Positions 24,267-34,759 of a stretch of DNA of 64,000 nt are shown piece by piece. The stretch is taken from contig CALOFM010000048.1 of the NCBI GenBank assembly GCA_942492625.1, forward strand, positions 1-64,000, in the 5' to 3' direction. The notes beneath the pieces were generated by a model, which was not told the DNA's origin, did no database searches, and was given only the letters and a program-made list of their open reading frames with translations. Position 1 is the first letter of the stretch. Each line of letters opens with the position of its first letter. Made by a program: the position numbers and the translations under genes. Source of the stretch: Thiosymbion sp942492625 (lineage in GTDB: Bacteria; Pseudomonadota; Gammaproteobacteria; Chromatiales; Chromatiaceae).

Positions 24267-24929
24267 TCAGCGTTTTCTGGCCAAGGTGAGTCCATCGCCG
24301 ATCGGCACAAGACTGGTACTCACCCGCTCGTCCTTGTGCAGCCGATCATTGAGCTCGCGCAGCGCTTGCGTGTCCGGCTCCTGGTTCTGTGGGTCCGCGA
24401 CTGCGCCGTCCCACAAGGTGTTGTCGAACATCAGCAGACCACCCCGGCGCAGCAGCTTCAGGCAGCGTTCGAAGTAACTGAGATAGTTGGTCTTATCGGC
24501 GTCGATGAAGGCCATATCGAAACGGCCTGTCTCGCCTTTTTCGATCAGGCCGTCGAGTGTATCCAGGGCGGGGGCGATATGTAATCGAATGCGTTTTTCA
24601 ACGCCCGCTTCTCGCCAGAACGGACGACCGATATCGGTCCATTCCTCACTGACGTCGCAACACACAAGCTCGCCGTACTCCGGCATCGCCTGTGCCATGC
24701 AAAGAGCGCTGTACCCCGTAAAGGTACCGATCTCGATGATACGGGCGGCACCAAGCAGCTCCACCAATAAGGACATGAGCTGACCCTGCTCGGGGGAGAT
24801 CTGCATCCGGCTCGCCTCTTGTAGCGCGGTGACCTCCCGGAGCTTCCGCATCAAGGTACTCTCTCGCACCGAGTGATCCAGCAGGTACTGGTATAGAGTG
24901 TCGTCCAACGTCAGGGTACGTTTACTCAT
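24267..24929 (-). CDS. SAM-dependent O-methyltransferase (class I, caffeoyl-CoA OMT-like)
   Basis: 220 residues from ATG 24927-24929 (MSKRTLTLDDTLYQYLLDHS...). SAM-binding motif I is RIIEIGTFTGYSALCMAQAM, motif II is AFIDADKTNYLSYFERCLKL, and RGGLLMFDNTLWDGAV follows, as in the Methyltransf_3 family (COMT/CCoAOMT type). It probably methylates a catechol-like hydroxyl with divalent-metal help (FIDAD, FDNTL ligands). The natural substrate is unknown. It lies 107 bases downstream of accC in the same direction, right beside the IS graveyard; the start excludes an in-frame extension antisense to accC. Confidence 0.9.
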   Translation of the reverse strand: MSKRTLTLDDTLYQYLLDHSVRESTLMRKLREVTALQEASRMQISPEQGQLMSLLVELLGAARIIEIGTFTGYSALCMAQAMPEYGELVCCDVSEEWTDIGRPFWREAGVEKRIRLHIAPALDTLDGLIEKGETGRFDMAFIDADKTNYLSYFERCLKLLRRGGLLMFDNTLWDGAVADPQNQEPDTQALRELNDRLHKDERVSTSLVPIGDGLTLARKR

Positions 24930-25036
24930 GATGCTCGAAGCAATCGAATTCTCACCGGTCGATCTCGGGCGGGAGCGCGAATAGCGAGAGGGCGTCCTCG
25001 GCCCTGATCCTTCGGATCTCGCCCCCCTTTCCTTTT

Positions 25037-26377
25037 TCACATCCCCAACATCTTCTCCAGGTAGTGGATATTTGCACCGCCGGCCTGAAAGGCGGCGTCG
25101 CGCAGAATCTGCCGTTGCAGCGCGATGTTGGTGTTGATGCCGTCGATTACCGTCTCGCGCAGGCCGTTGCACATGCGCGAGATGGCGGCGTTGCGGTCCT
25201 CGCCGTGGGCGATGAGCTTGCCGATCATGGAGTCGTAGTGCGGCGGAACCACGTAGCCGCTGTAGATGTGGGTATCCACGCGGATGCCGGGTCCCCCCGG
25301 GGCATGGAACTCGAGGATCTTCCCCGGGCTGGGGAGAAAGGTCTCGGAGTCCTCGGCATTGAGCCGGCACTCGATGGCGTGACCGCGAATCTCGATGTCC
25401 TCCTGACGGTAACGCAGCTCCTTGCCGTCTGCGATCAGGATCTGCTCCTTGACGATGTCCACACCCGTAACCATCTCGGTGACCGGGTGCTCAACCTGCA
25501 CGCGGGTGTTCATCTCGATGAAGTAGAACTCGCCGTTCTCGAACAGGAACTCGAAGGTCCCGGCACCGCGGTAGCCGATGGTCCGGCAGGCCTCGGAACA
25601 GCGCCCCCCGATCTTGTGCCGTTGCTCCTCGGTGATGCCCGGGGCCGGAGCCTCTTCGACGACCTTCTGGTGGCGCCTTTGCATGGAGCAGTCACGCTCC
25701 CCGAGGTGGATGGCGTTGCCATGCTGGTCCGCCAGAAGCTGGAACTCGATATGACGCGGGTTCTCCAGGTACTTTTCCATGTAGACCGTGCCATTACCGA
25801 AGGCCGCCGCAGCCTCCGCCTTCGTCAGCGCGACGGCGTTCAGCAGCGTGGCTTCGGAGTGCACCACCCGCATACCGCGTCCCCCGCCGCCGCCGGCGGC
25901 CTTGATGATGACCGGATAGCCGATCTCGCGTGCCAGCTCGATGGTGCGCTTCTTGTTCTTGTCCAGCGGGCCGTCGGAGCCCGGTACGCAAGGGACGCCG
26001 GATTTCGTCATGGCCTCGATGGCGGAGACCTTGTCGCCCATCAGGCGAATGGTGTCCGGCCTTGGGCCAATGAAGATGAAGCCGCTGCGCTCTACGCGCT
26101 CGGCGAAGTCGGCGTTCTCGGACAGGAAGCCGTAGCCCGGATGGATAGCCACCGTATCAGTGACCTCGGCGGCGGCGATGATGGCGGGGATCTGCAGGTA
26201 GCTGTCCTGGGACTTGGCCGGGCCGATGCACACGGTCTCGTCGGCGAGCAGGACGTGCTTGAGGTCCCGGTCGGCCTCCGAGTGCACGGCTACGGTCTTG
26301 ATTCCTAGCTCCCGGCACGCGCGCTGGATACGCAGGGCGATCTCTCCCCGGTTGGCAATGAGAACCTTCTCGATCAT
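25037..26377 (-). CDS. accC: acetyl-CoA carboxylase biotin carboxylase subunit
   Basis: Carboxylates AccB-bound biotin with ATP and bicarbonate, the first half-reaction of fatty-acid synthesis. The full-length 446-residue protein starts MIEKVLIANRGEIALRIQRA. ATP-grasp features are the glycine-rich loop KAAGGGGGRGMRVVHS, EKYLENPRHIEFQLLAD, EMNTRVQVEHPVTEMVTG and the C-terminal lid. It lies 71 bases after accB, the conserved order. No frameshift. Confidence 0.98.
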   Translation of the reverse strand: MIEKVLIANRGEIALRIQRACRELGIKTVAVHSEADRDLKHVLLADETVCIGPAKSQDSYLQIPAIIAAAEVTDTVAIHPGYGFLSENADFAERVERSGFIFIGPRPDTIRLMGDKVSAIEAMTKSGVPCVPGSDGPLDKNKKRTIELAREIGYPVIIKAAGGGGGRGMRVVHSEATLLNAVALTKAEAAAAFGNGTVYMEKYLENPRHIEFQLLADQHGNAIHLGERDCSMQRRHQKVVEEAPAPGITEEQRHKIGGRCSEACRTIGYRGAGTFEFLFENGEFYFIEMNTRVQVEHPVTEMVTGVDIVKEQILIADGKELRYRQEDIEIRGHAIECRLNAEDSETFLPSPGKILEFHAPGGPGIRVDTHIYSGYVVPPHYDSMIGKLIAHGEDRNAAISRMCNGLRETVIDGINTNIALQRQILRDAAFQAGGANIHYLEKMLGM

Positions 26378-26448
26378 AGACGATGGACCTGGGTGGGACT
26401 TGGTTCGGACGGCGTTTACGAAGCCAGGGTGCCGTCCAGTGAGATGCC

Positions 26449-26913
26449 TTACTCGATCACGAACAGGGGCTGGTTGTACTCAACAGGTTGTCCGTTCTCG
26501 ACCAGGATTCTTCGGATCGAGCCCGCCTTCTCGCACTCGATCTGGTTGAGGATCTTCATGGCCTCGATGATGCACAGGGTGTCGCCAACCTTCACCTGAT
26601 CACCTTCGTGCACGAAATGCTTGCTGCCGGGGGAGGGGGAGCGGTAGAAGGTGCCGACCATTGGGGAGCGCACCAGGTTCTCCTCCGGCTCGTCGGCAAC
26701 TACGGCCAGGGCCGGGTCGACGACGGCTCCCGGTGCCGGTGCCGATTCCAGCGCTAAGGCCTGAGGCGCGGCGGGTGCAGACATGATCAGGGGTTGTGCC
26801 ACAGGCCCCTGGCGGCTGATGCGGACCGATTCCTCGCCCTCGCGGATCTCGATCTCGGCGATGTCGGATTGCTCGAGCAGCTCGATGAGCTTCTTGACCT
26901 TACGGATGTCCAT
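26449..26913 (-). CDS. accB: acetyl-CoA carboxylase biotin carboxyl carrier protein
   Basis: 154 residues. A helical N-terminus (MDIRKVKKLIELLEQSDIAE) and an Ala/Pro-rich linker lead to the biotinyl domain (VRSPMVGTFYRSPSPGSKHF...). The biotinylation motif EAMKILNQIECEKAG has Lys at the expected position; the residues after it are ILN where MMN is commonest, a tolerated change. BirA encoded at 14,451 should modify it. It follows aroQ by 6 bases and precedes accC, giving the operon aroQ-accB-accC. Confidence 0.98.
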   Translation of the reverse strand: MDIRKVKKLIELLEQSDIAEIEIREGEESVRISRQGPVAQPLIMSAPAAPQALALESAPAPGAVVDPALAVVADEPEENLVRSPMVGTFYRSPSPGSKHFVHEGDQVKVGDTLCIIEAMKILNQIECEKAGSIRRILVENGQPVEYNQPLFVIE

Positions 26914-26919
26914 GCTTGA

Positions 26920-27375
26920 TTACTCCTGTACGGTGCTCCGCTTCAGCCGGTGTATGGCGGCGCTCAGCGCCAGCTCGTAGCCTTGGGCACCCAAGCCGCT
27001 GATGACGCCTTCGGCGATGTCCGAAAAATAGGAATGGGCGCGGAAGGGCTCGCGGGCGTGAATGTTGGAGAGGTGCACCTCGATGAATGGGATCGCCACA
27101 GCCAGCAATGCATCGCGCAAGGCGACGCTCGTGTGGGTGAAGGCCGCCGGGTTGGCGATGATGAATGCGGCGCCGTCGCTGCCCGCGCGGTGAACTGCTT
27201 CGATCAGCTCCGGTTCAGAGTTGCTCTGCACAAACAGGAGATCGTGCCCTGCGCCGGCGGCCTGCCGTTGCAGCGCCAAGCGGATACTCTCGAGCGTGTC
27301 CCGCCCGTAGTGCCCGGGCTCGCGGGCACCGAGCAGGTTCAGATTGGGGCCGTTCAGCACAACAATGGAGGCCAT
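26920..27375 (-). CDS. aroQ: type II 3-dehydroquinate dehydratase
   Basis: Third step of the shikimate pathway. The 151-residue protein has VLNGPNLNLLGAREPGHYG (Tyr of the active-site loop), the substrate-binding IANPAAFTHTSVALRDAL with conserved Asn and His, and EVHLSNIHAREPFRAHSYFS. The cytoplasmic dodecameric class is always about 150 residues. It lies directly upstream of accB, as in many proteobacteria. Confidence 0.97.
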   Translation of the reverse strand: MASIVVLNGPNLNLLGAREPGHYGRDTLESIRLALQRQAAGAGHDLLFVQSNSEPELIEAVHRAGSDGAAFIIANPAAFTHTSVALRDALLAVAIPFIEVHLSNIHAREPFRAHSYFSDIAEGVISGLGAQGYELALSAAIHRLKRSTVQE

Positions 27376-27560
27376 TTTTCCGGAGATCGGCGTTGTTTGC
27401 GGTCAGGAGGTGGGCGGGCCTGTGCTCGGGTCCCTGTCGAAGCGCCCTTGGCCGGGGGCCGGCGTTGTCCCCGCGCTGCACAGGATCTGCGTGCCGGGGA
27501 TTTCACTGGCAAATTCTCCAGATTCCGGGAGATCCTGTCCAGTTCTTATTCAGTTTGCGG

Positions 27561-28154
27561 CTAGTTAACGGCCGTTTGCGTGCCGCCGGCTCCCTGGATC
27601 AGCGGGTCCAGGTGCTTGGACAGGGACGTACGGGTCATCTCACCGATCTGTCCGTACACCCTTTTTCCGCGATGGTCGAAGATGACGGTGTAAGGCAGGC
27701 CCTGCAACCGGTTGCCGAGGCGCCGGGATATGTCCACCGCCTCGGTATCCCCGAGGAGGACCGGAAAGCTCACCGGGTGCTCGCTCAGAAAACGCTCCAC
27801 CTCTTCCTTGCTGTCGATGGCGATGCCCACCACCTGCAGGCTCGCCTCCTTCGATGCCTGCTGCACCTCTTCGAGCAGCGGCAGCTCGCGCAGGCAGGGC
27901 GGGCACCAAGTCGCCCAGAAGTTGAGCACGAGGACCTTTCCAGCCCACTCGCTGCTTGCAATCTCTTGGCCTGAGACGTCGGGCAGCCGGAAATCCGGCA
28001 GCTGATCGAGGCGGTCGGTGCCCTTGGCCCGATTAATCGGAAGCGGCAGCTCGAAACCTTCGGGATCGCCCAGCCACTGCTGCCCGAAGATGGCGAATCC
28101 GATGCTGATCACCCCGGCCAGCATGGTCACTGCGACGATCCTGGCGGTGGTCAT
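27561..28154 (-). CDS. TlpA/ResA-like thiol-disulfide oxidoreductase
   Basis: The 197-residue protein has an N-terminal membrane anchor (RIVAVTMLAGVISIGFAIFG) and a periplasmic thioredoxin fold with redox motif WATWCPPCLRELP (CPPC, about residue 95). The cis-Pro region follows at GLPYTVIFDHRGK. Its ATG (28152-28154) overlaps the dsbD stop region by four bases, so the two are translationally coupled; DsbD is its likely electron source. The role may be reduction of cytochrome c apoproteins or other periplasmic thiols. Confidence 0.92.
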   Translation of the reverse strand: MTTARIVAVTMLAGVISIGFAIFGQQWLGDPEGFELPLPINRAKGTDRLDQLPDFRLPDVSGQEIASSEWAGKVLVLNFWATWCPPCLRELPLLEEVQQASKEASLQVVGIAIDSKEEVERFLSEHPVSFPVLLGDTEAVDISRRLGNRLQGLPYTVIFDHRGKRVYGQIGEMTRTSLSKHLDPLIQGAGGTQTAVN

Positions 28155-30550
28155 GGCGCGGCCTTGCGAAGGTGGTCGGCGAACTCTTCCGCCGGCTTAA
28201 ACCCGATCAAACGGTAGCCGCGCAGCTCCTGACCCGCGGAGTCGAAGAACAGGAGTGCGGGCGGTCCGGGAATGCCGAAGCGGCCCTGCATCAGGGCCTG
28301 ATCCTGATCGTCGTTGGCGGTGACGTCTGCCTGCAGCAGGACGAAACGGTCCATCTCGGCAATCACCTTCGCGTCGGAGAAGGTGTAGCGCTCCATCTCC
28401 TTACAGGACACGCACCAGTCCGCGTAGAAGTCGAGCATCACAGGCTTCCCCGCGCCGCTCGCGGCTGCGATCTCTCGGTCCAGGTCTTCTGCGCTCTTGA
28501 TGCGCTTGAAGTCTGCGTGCTGCTGCGCCGCGCCGCCGCTTCCCAGTCCCAGCCCGCGCAGTGGCTGCACCGTGTCCTTGCCCCCGGCAGCAGCGCCGAC
28601 CAGCATCAGCACGCCGTAGGTGAGCAAGAAGACGCCTAGCCCCTTCCACAGCTTTTTCCAACCGCTCGCCTCAGGAGACAGCTGTTGAAGGGCGCCCAGG
28701 TAGACCGCCGAGCTGATCAGTAACAGGCCCCACAGGATCATGGCTGCGGCGGGCGGCAGGATGCGTTCCAGCAGTACGATGGCCACCCCCAGCAGGGCGA
28801 CGCCGAAGACGGCCTTGACCGCGTCCATCCAGGCCCCGGCCCGCGGCAGCAGCTTGCCGGCGGAGGTGCCGATGGCGATAAGGGGGACACCCATGCCCAT
28901 GCTGAGAGCGAACAGGGCGGCCCCGCCCATCAGAGCATCTCCGCTCTGGCCGATGAAGATCAGCGCCCCCGCAAGGGGCGGCGCGACGCAGGGGCCGACG
29001 ATCAGGGCCGAAAGCAGGCCCATGATGGCAACCCCGGCCAGGGTCCCGCCTTCCTGGCGGCTGCTGATCTCGGTGAGCTTGGACTGCAGGCTGCTCGGGA
29101 GCTGGAGCTCGTAGAAGCCAAACATGGACAGGGCCAGGGCGACGAACACCAGGGCGAAGAAGCTCAGTATCCAGGGGTTCTGAAAGGCCGCCTGCAGGTT
29201 AGCGCCGAACATGCCGGCGAGCACGCCAGCGACGCTGTAGGTCAGTGCCATCGAGAGCACGTAGACCAGTGACAGCACGAAGGCCTTGCCGGTCGTTATG
29301 GCCGGCCCTTGACCGGCGATGATGCCCGAGAGAATCGGTATCATCGGAAATACGCAGGGTGTGAAGGCCAGCAGCAGCCCGAATCCGAAGAACAGGCCCA
29401 CCACGGCCCACAGGTTGCCGCCGGCCAGGACCGCCGCGATCTGGTCGGATTCGGAGACCGGCTGGCCCGTTGCCGCAGCCGGCGTGACAGCGGCCGGCAG
29501 CGGGGTGGGCGACCTGCTGGACGGTGGCGTTGCGCTTGCGGGTGACTGGGATGCGTTCGCGGCAGCGATGTCGGTGACTGCCGCTGCGGCCGGCAAGCTC
29601 AGGCTCACCCGTTGTGTCGTCGGGGGATAGCAGATCCCGCGCTCGGCGCAGCCCTGGTATTTCACCACCAGGTCGACGCTGGTCGCCCCTTCAGAGCCGC
29701 GCAGCAGGGGTAGCGGCAGATCGATGCGATGATGGTAGACGGCGATGTCACCGATGGTGCCGTCCGGTCTCACGGTGTCGGGCTTGATCTCCGCCTCCGG
29801 CAGCTCGTAAGCGCCCAGTGCAACGCCCTGTGCGTTCTCCAGCGCGATTCGGATTTTCTCTTGATACAGGTAGGTCCGGTCCGCGATGTGCCAGGTGAGT
29901 TGGAGGCGATCGGGGGATGCAACTTCGGCGGAAAATTGGAAGGCATCCTCGGGCTGAAGCACGTCATCTTCGAACCCGAAGCCCAGGGACTGACCGAGAT
30001 CGCTCAGTGCGTCCAGGGCCGGTTGCTCCTCGGACTCTGATGCCGCCGCAGCGCCGCCTGCCGCGGGCTCGGATGCGGGCTCGGGCGCTGGCTCAGATAC
30101 CGGCGCCGCAGCAGCAAGCCGAGGCAGGTCCAGCAAGATTTTTTGGTTGTGCGGCGGGTAGCAGAGCCCCGCGTCGGCACAACCTTGTGACCTGACCTCC
30201 AGGTTCAGGATGTCTCCAGTACCCTCGCTACGGTCGATCGGGACCTGGACTTCGACACGGTCGCGGTATACCTCCACCTCGCCGAAGAACTCGTCCTGCT
30301 TGATCTCGGCATCGGGTGTCTGGGGTCCGCGGGTCTCGATTCCGGGCGTCTCGCTTCGGAACTTGAACTTGCTGCGGTACAAGTAGTACCCGTCCTCGAT
30401 GTCCCAGGACACCTGGATGGTGCCGGCATCGAGCGCCTTGCCCGAGATGCGGAAGGCCTGGTCCGGCAGAAGGAATTCATCCTGGGCCTGCGATGCCGCC
30501 GCGGCCACGAGGAGGAAGACGAGTGGGATCAGGCGTTGTCCGAAGTACAT
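28151..30550 (-). CDS. dsbD: thiol:disulfide interchange protein DsbD with duplicated N-terminal domain
   Basis: About 799 residues from ATG 30548-30550 (MYFGQRLIPLVFLLVAAAAS, a signal peptide); GGTGAG precedes it. ATG 30562 is an alternative overlapping cutA. Two successive nDsbD domains are seen, each with the catalytic cysteine pair (QGCADAGLCYPPHNQ and QGCAERGICYPPTTQ). A transmembrane part follows with FTPCVFPMIPILSG and GPCVAPPLAGAL, then a C-terminal thioredoxin domain FYADWCVSCKEME. E. coli DsbD has only one N-terminal domain and about 565 residues. It moves electrons from cytoplasmic thioredoxin to periplasmic partners such as the adjacent TlpA-like protein. Confidence 0.95.
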   Translation of the reverse strand: MYFGQRLIPLVFLLVAAAASQAQDEFLLPDQAFRISGKALDAGTIQVSWDIEDGYYLYRSKFKFRSETPGIETRGPQTPDAEIKQDEFFGEVEVYRDRVEVQVPIDRSEGTGDILNLEVRSQGCADAGLCYPPHNQKILLDLPRLAAAAPVSEPAPEPASEPAAGGAAAASESEEQPALDALSDLGQSLGFGFEDDVLQPEDAFQFSAEVASPDRLQLTWHIADRTYLYQEKIRIALENAQGVALGAYELPEAEIKPDTVRPDGTIGDIAVYHHRIDLPLPLLRGSEGATSVDLVVKYQGCAERGICYPPTTQRVSLSLPAAAAVTDIAAANASQSPASATPPSSRSPTPLPAAVTPAAATGQPVSESDQIAAVLAGGNLWAVVGLFFGFGLLLAFTPCVFPMIPILSGIIAGQGPAITTGKAFVLSLVYVLSMALTYSVAGVLAGMFGANLQAAFQNPWILSFFALVFVALALSMFGFYELQLPSSLQSKLTEISSRQEGGTLAGVAIMGLLSALIVGPCVAPPLAGALIFIGQSGDALMGGAALFALSMGMGVPLIAIGTSAGKLLPRAGAWMDAVKAVFGVALLGVAIVLLERILPPAAAMILWGLLLISSAVYLGALQQLSPEASGWKKLWKGLGVFLLTYGVLMLVGAAAGGKDTVQPLRGLGLGSGGAAQQHADFKRIKSAEDLDREIAAASGAGKPVMLDFYADWCVSCKEMERYTFSDAKVIAEMDRFVLLQADVTANDDQDQALMQGRFGIPGPPALLFFDSAGQELRGYRLIGFKPAEEFADHLRKAAP

Positions 30551-30858
30551 GTACTCACCCATTGGAGGTAACCGGGCAGGCCCTTGGTAACCGCAACCGC
30601 GATGATCTCGGGCAGCTCGTAGGGATGCAGTCCCGTAAGGCGCTCGCAAAGCGTTTCGAAACGGGCGTTGGTAGTCTTGATCAGCAGCAGAGTTTCGCTC
30701 TCCTGCTCCACCTCGCCTTGCCACAGGTAGACCGACGTCAGTGCCGGAAGCCGGTTGACGCAGGCCGCGAGCCTCTCACGCACCAGCGTCTCTGAGATGC
30801 TGGCGGCGGTGGCATCGTCAGGACAGGTGCAGAAGACGAGTAGAAGTTCAGAGCTCAT
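30529..30858 (-). CDS. cutA: divalent-cation tolerance protein CutA
   Basis: 109 residues from ATG 30856-30858 (MSSELLLVFCTCPDDATAAS). CutA1 hallmarks: CTCPD, RERLAACVNRLPALTSVYLW (the conserved A-A-C-V-N-x5-S-x-Y-x-W pattern), TNARFETLCERLTGLHPYELP. It is a small trimeric ferredoxin-like protein linked to copper tolerance and cytochrome-c biogenesis, often encoded before dsbD as here; its 3' end overlaps or abuts the dsbD start. Confidence 0.96.
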   Translation of the reverse strand: MSSELLLVFCTCPDDATAASISETLVRERLAACVNRLPALTSVYLWQGEVEQESETLLLIKTTNARFETLCERLTGLHPYELPEIIAVAVTKGLPGYLQWVSTCTSDNA

Positions 30859-31076
30859 GGATCCCTTGTGTGCGGGTCGACGCCGGCCGGAGGCATAAGT
30901 TCCGAACGGCCGAAGGTTGCATAGGGTACTTGAACTGCACCGATTGATGAAAAGGAACCTTCGTGGAGCTTTCGCCGATCGGTCCCCATATAGGACACCG
31001 ATGCTCAAACAATCTTTTCGCGTGCCTCGCGCCTTCGCGTGCGAAAATCAAGCTGGATAACCTCGAGACCGGTTCA

Positions 31077-31496
31077 GTGATCATATTTCTTCTGTTGTTC
31101 GTCTGCGTTCCCCTGATAGAGCTGTATTTTCTGATTCAGGTAGGTTCCGAGATCGGCGCCCTGCCGACCATAGGGCTGTCAATCTTTACGGCGCTGCTCG
31201 GTGGTGCCCTGGTCCGGGTGCAGGGCTTCTCCGTGTTGACGCGTGTGCAGGAGGCGACGGCCAGAAACGAGATTCCCGCGCTCCAGATGCTGGACGGGGC
31301 GCTGCTGCTCGTAGCGGGTCTGGTCCTGCTTCTTCCCGGCTTCTTTACCGACATCCTGGGGTTCTTGCTGCTTATCCCGTCGCTGCGCCAGCTCTTGATC
31401 GCCCGCTTCGTGCGCAAGATTCAGAGCCAGCGGGCCGACCGGACAGGCCAGGGCCCCCGGGTCATCGAGGGCGAGTACCGGCGCGAGCGGGATTGA
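31077..31496 (+). CDS. fxsA: FxsA family membrane protein
   Basis: The GTG start 31077 places the first transmembrane helix at the N-terminus (VIIFLLLFVCVPLIELYFLI), as in all FxsA proteins. Hallmarks are LIELYFLIQVGSEIGALPTI, GALLVRVQG-like GGALVRVQGFSVL and LLLLPGFFTDILGFLLLIPS, then a charged cytoplasmic tail. Its role is unknown except that E. coli FxsA overproduction suppresses F-plasmid exclusion of phage T7. It lies upstream of groESL, a conserved neighbour in gammaproteobacteria, but the heat-shock promoter lies between them. Confidence 0.92.
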   Translation: MIIFLLLFVCVPLIELYFLIQVGSEIGALPTIGLSIFTALLGGALVRVQGFSVLTRVQEATARNEIPALQMLDGALLLVAGLVLLLPGFFTDILGFLLLIPSLRQLLIARFVRKIQSQRADRTGQGPRVIEGEYRRERD

Positions 31497-31537
31497 GCTG
31501 CTCAACCCACCTTGGCCCGAAAATGGCGCTTGGGCGC

Positions 31538-31591
31538 TTGACAGTTCGGCTTTTGCCCCTATTATTGGCACTCGCAAACGGCGAGTGCTAA
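31538..31591 (+). promoter_or_regulatory. groESL promoter with CIRCE operator
   Basis: TTGACA (31538-31543) and TATTAT (31560-31565), 16 bp apart, form a sigma-70 promoter. Overlapping and following the -10 is the CIRCE inverted repeat TTGGCACTC-N9-GAGTGCTAA (31565-31591), one base from consensus TTAGCACTC in the left arm. HrcA should therefore repress groESL; no sigma-32 promoter is needed. Confidence 0.93.
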
Positions 31592-31655
31592 CAACCGGTT
31601 CTCGACCAAAGGCTATTCAAAACTCGCCATCTACCAAACTTTAGGAGACCGCTCA

Positions 31656-31946
31656 ATGAAGATCCGTCCCCTGCACGATCGTGTAGTCGTCCGCCGCATG
31701 GAGGAGGAGCGCACCTCCGCCGGCGGTATTGTCATCCCGGATTCCGCAGCCGAGAAGCCTATTCAGGGCGAGATCATCGCCGTGGGTAACGGCAAGATCC
31801 TCGACAACGGCGAGAGCCGCCCCCTGGACGTGAAGGTCGGCGACCGCGTGCTGTTCGGTAAGTACTCCGGCACCGAGGTCAAGCTCGACGGCGAGGACTA
31901 CCTCGTCATGCGCGAGGAAGACATCATGGGTGTCGTCGAGGCCTGA
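31656..31946 (+). CDS. groS: co-chaperonin GroES
   Basis: 96 residues with MKIRPLHDRVVVRRMEEERT, the mobile loop ERTSAGGIVIPDSAAEKPIQ, and VGDRVLFGKYSGTEVKLDGE. Caps the GroEL cage. Preceded by AGGAGA; 61 bases before groEL in the same operon. Confidence 0.99.
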   Translation: MKIRPLHDRVVVRRMEEERTSAGGIVIPDSAAEKPIQGEIIAVGNGKILDNGESRPLDVKVGDRVLFGKYSGTEVKLDGEDYLVMREEDIMGVVEA

Positions 31947-32007
31947 GGCCCCAGCGCGTAAACACTGAACAGCAGACGTATTTCCCACACAGATTCAGGA
32001 CAAAGCA

Positions 32008-33648
<1,641 letters not shown>

Positions 33649-33678
33649 GCGTTCCTGGGCCCATGGCCTGAACAGGAG

Positions 33679-33704
33679 AGCCCCGCTTCGGCGGGGCTTT
33701 TTTT
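33679..33704 (+). terminator. rho-independent terminator of groESL
   Basis: AGCCCCGC-TTCG-GCGGGGCT followed by a T run; 31 bases after groEL. Confidence 0.95.
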
Positions 33705-33864
33705 GTGGTTCGCTTGGTGGCTGATCGGGGGACTTAGTGATTCTTCGTCGTTGGGGTTGAATACGCCGGAACAGTAAGTATTCATACCTGAGCGCCATCA
33801 TGCAGTCTACGCGCCATCTGGAACGTACAGATTTTTAAATAGCCAAATGAGGACGAACGAGACG

Positions 33865-34434
33865 ATGAAGAGCCTGATTATTGCACTGGGAATTTGCATG
33901 ACCCTGCCGGCAGTTGCAGAAATGGAGCCTGCGCCGGCGCCGGTAGGCGAAGCTACCGTGACCGAGCTCACGGCGACGGTCGAAGACATAGACCTCGCGA
34001 AACGTATGGTCACGCTGAAAGGGCCTGACGGCAACACGATCACCACCGAAGTTGGTCCCGATGTGAAGAACCTGGATCAGGTGAAGGTCGGCGATGAGGT
34101 CAAGGTCCAGTACTACCTGGCCGTCATGGTCAGCGCGAAGCGGGTCAGTGACGAGGCGAAGCGCGGCGAGGAGATCATTGCCGGTGGCGTGGCCACCGCC
34201 GCCGACGGCGGGTTGCCCGCCGCTATCGTAGGCCGCGAGGTCAAGGAGACGGTCGAGATCCTGGGTGCCGACAAGTACAAGAAGGCCATCGCTTTCCGCG
34301 GCGCGGACGGAAAATTCCGCGAGATCTCCATGGACGCCCCCCACCTGGAGGGCCGCATCGAGGATTTCAAAGAGGGAGAGAAGTACGAGGTGGTCTACAG
34401 GGAAGCGCTTGCCGTATTCGTAGAGCCGAAGTAG
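33865..34434 (+). CDS. secreted protein of unknown function
   Basis: ATG 33865 (MKSLIIALGICMTLPAVAEM) gives a signal peptide cleaved after AVA; an upstream in-frame ATG (33847) is less likely. The mature 165-residue protein has a small beta-barrel-like repeat (TVEDIDLAKRMVTLKGPDGN...VGDEVKVQYYLAVMVSAKRV) that occurs again in altered form near the C-terminus (IAFRGADGKFREISM...GEKYEVVYREALAVFV). This suggests a duplicated OB-like domain, periplasmic. A terminator follows. No partner gene. Confidence 0.75.
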   Translation: MKSLIIALGICMTLPAVAEMEPAPAPVGEATVTELTATVEDIDLAKRMVTLKGPDGNTITTEVGPDVKNLDQVKVGDEVKVQYYLAVMVSAKRVSDEAKRGEEIIAGGVATAADGGLPAAIVGREVKETVEILGADKYKKAIAFRGADGKFREISMDAPHLEGRIEDFKEGEKYEVVYREALAVFVEPK

Positions 34435-34491
34435 TAGCGCTCCTCTCGTCATGCCATCGCGGGATGACGGCTAGTCCGCCTCCCGCACAGG

Positions 34492-34525
34492 ACGCCGAAT
34501 CGCGATGCGGTTCGGCGTTTTTTTT
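34492..34525 (+). terminator. rho-independent terminator
   Basis: ACGCCGAA...TTCGGCGT stem (11-base loop) and eight T, ending the transcript of the secreted-protein gene. Confidence 0.88.
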
Positions 34526-34701
34526 GCCGGTAAAGAGTTTGAGCGGCTACAGGTGATGAAATGAGCTGTATGGATAACCCCCCCATCCCGACGAGACCTT
34601 ACGGGACGACGTATTTGCCTTCGCGTTCCTCCCCAGCGCAACGGGGCTGCTCGTCCTCGTCTCTACCGCCCTGCTTGTCGAGGTAGCAAACGCGTTAAAG
34701 C

Positions 34702-34734
34702 AAAAAAAAAGGCAGGCAGCTTGCGCTGCCTGCC
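34702..34734 (-). terminator. rho-independent terminator (minus strand)
   Basis: On the minus strand GGCAGGCAGC-GCAA-GCTGCCTGCC is followed by nine T. It lies 26 bases beyond the stop of the SdrD-like gene. Confidence 0.92.
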
Positions 34735-34759
34735 CGATCTCACTGAGACCTAGTTAGGA

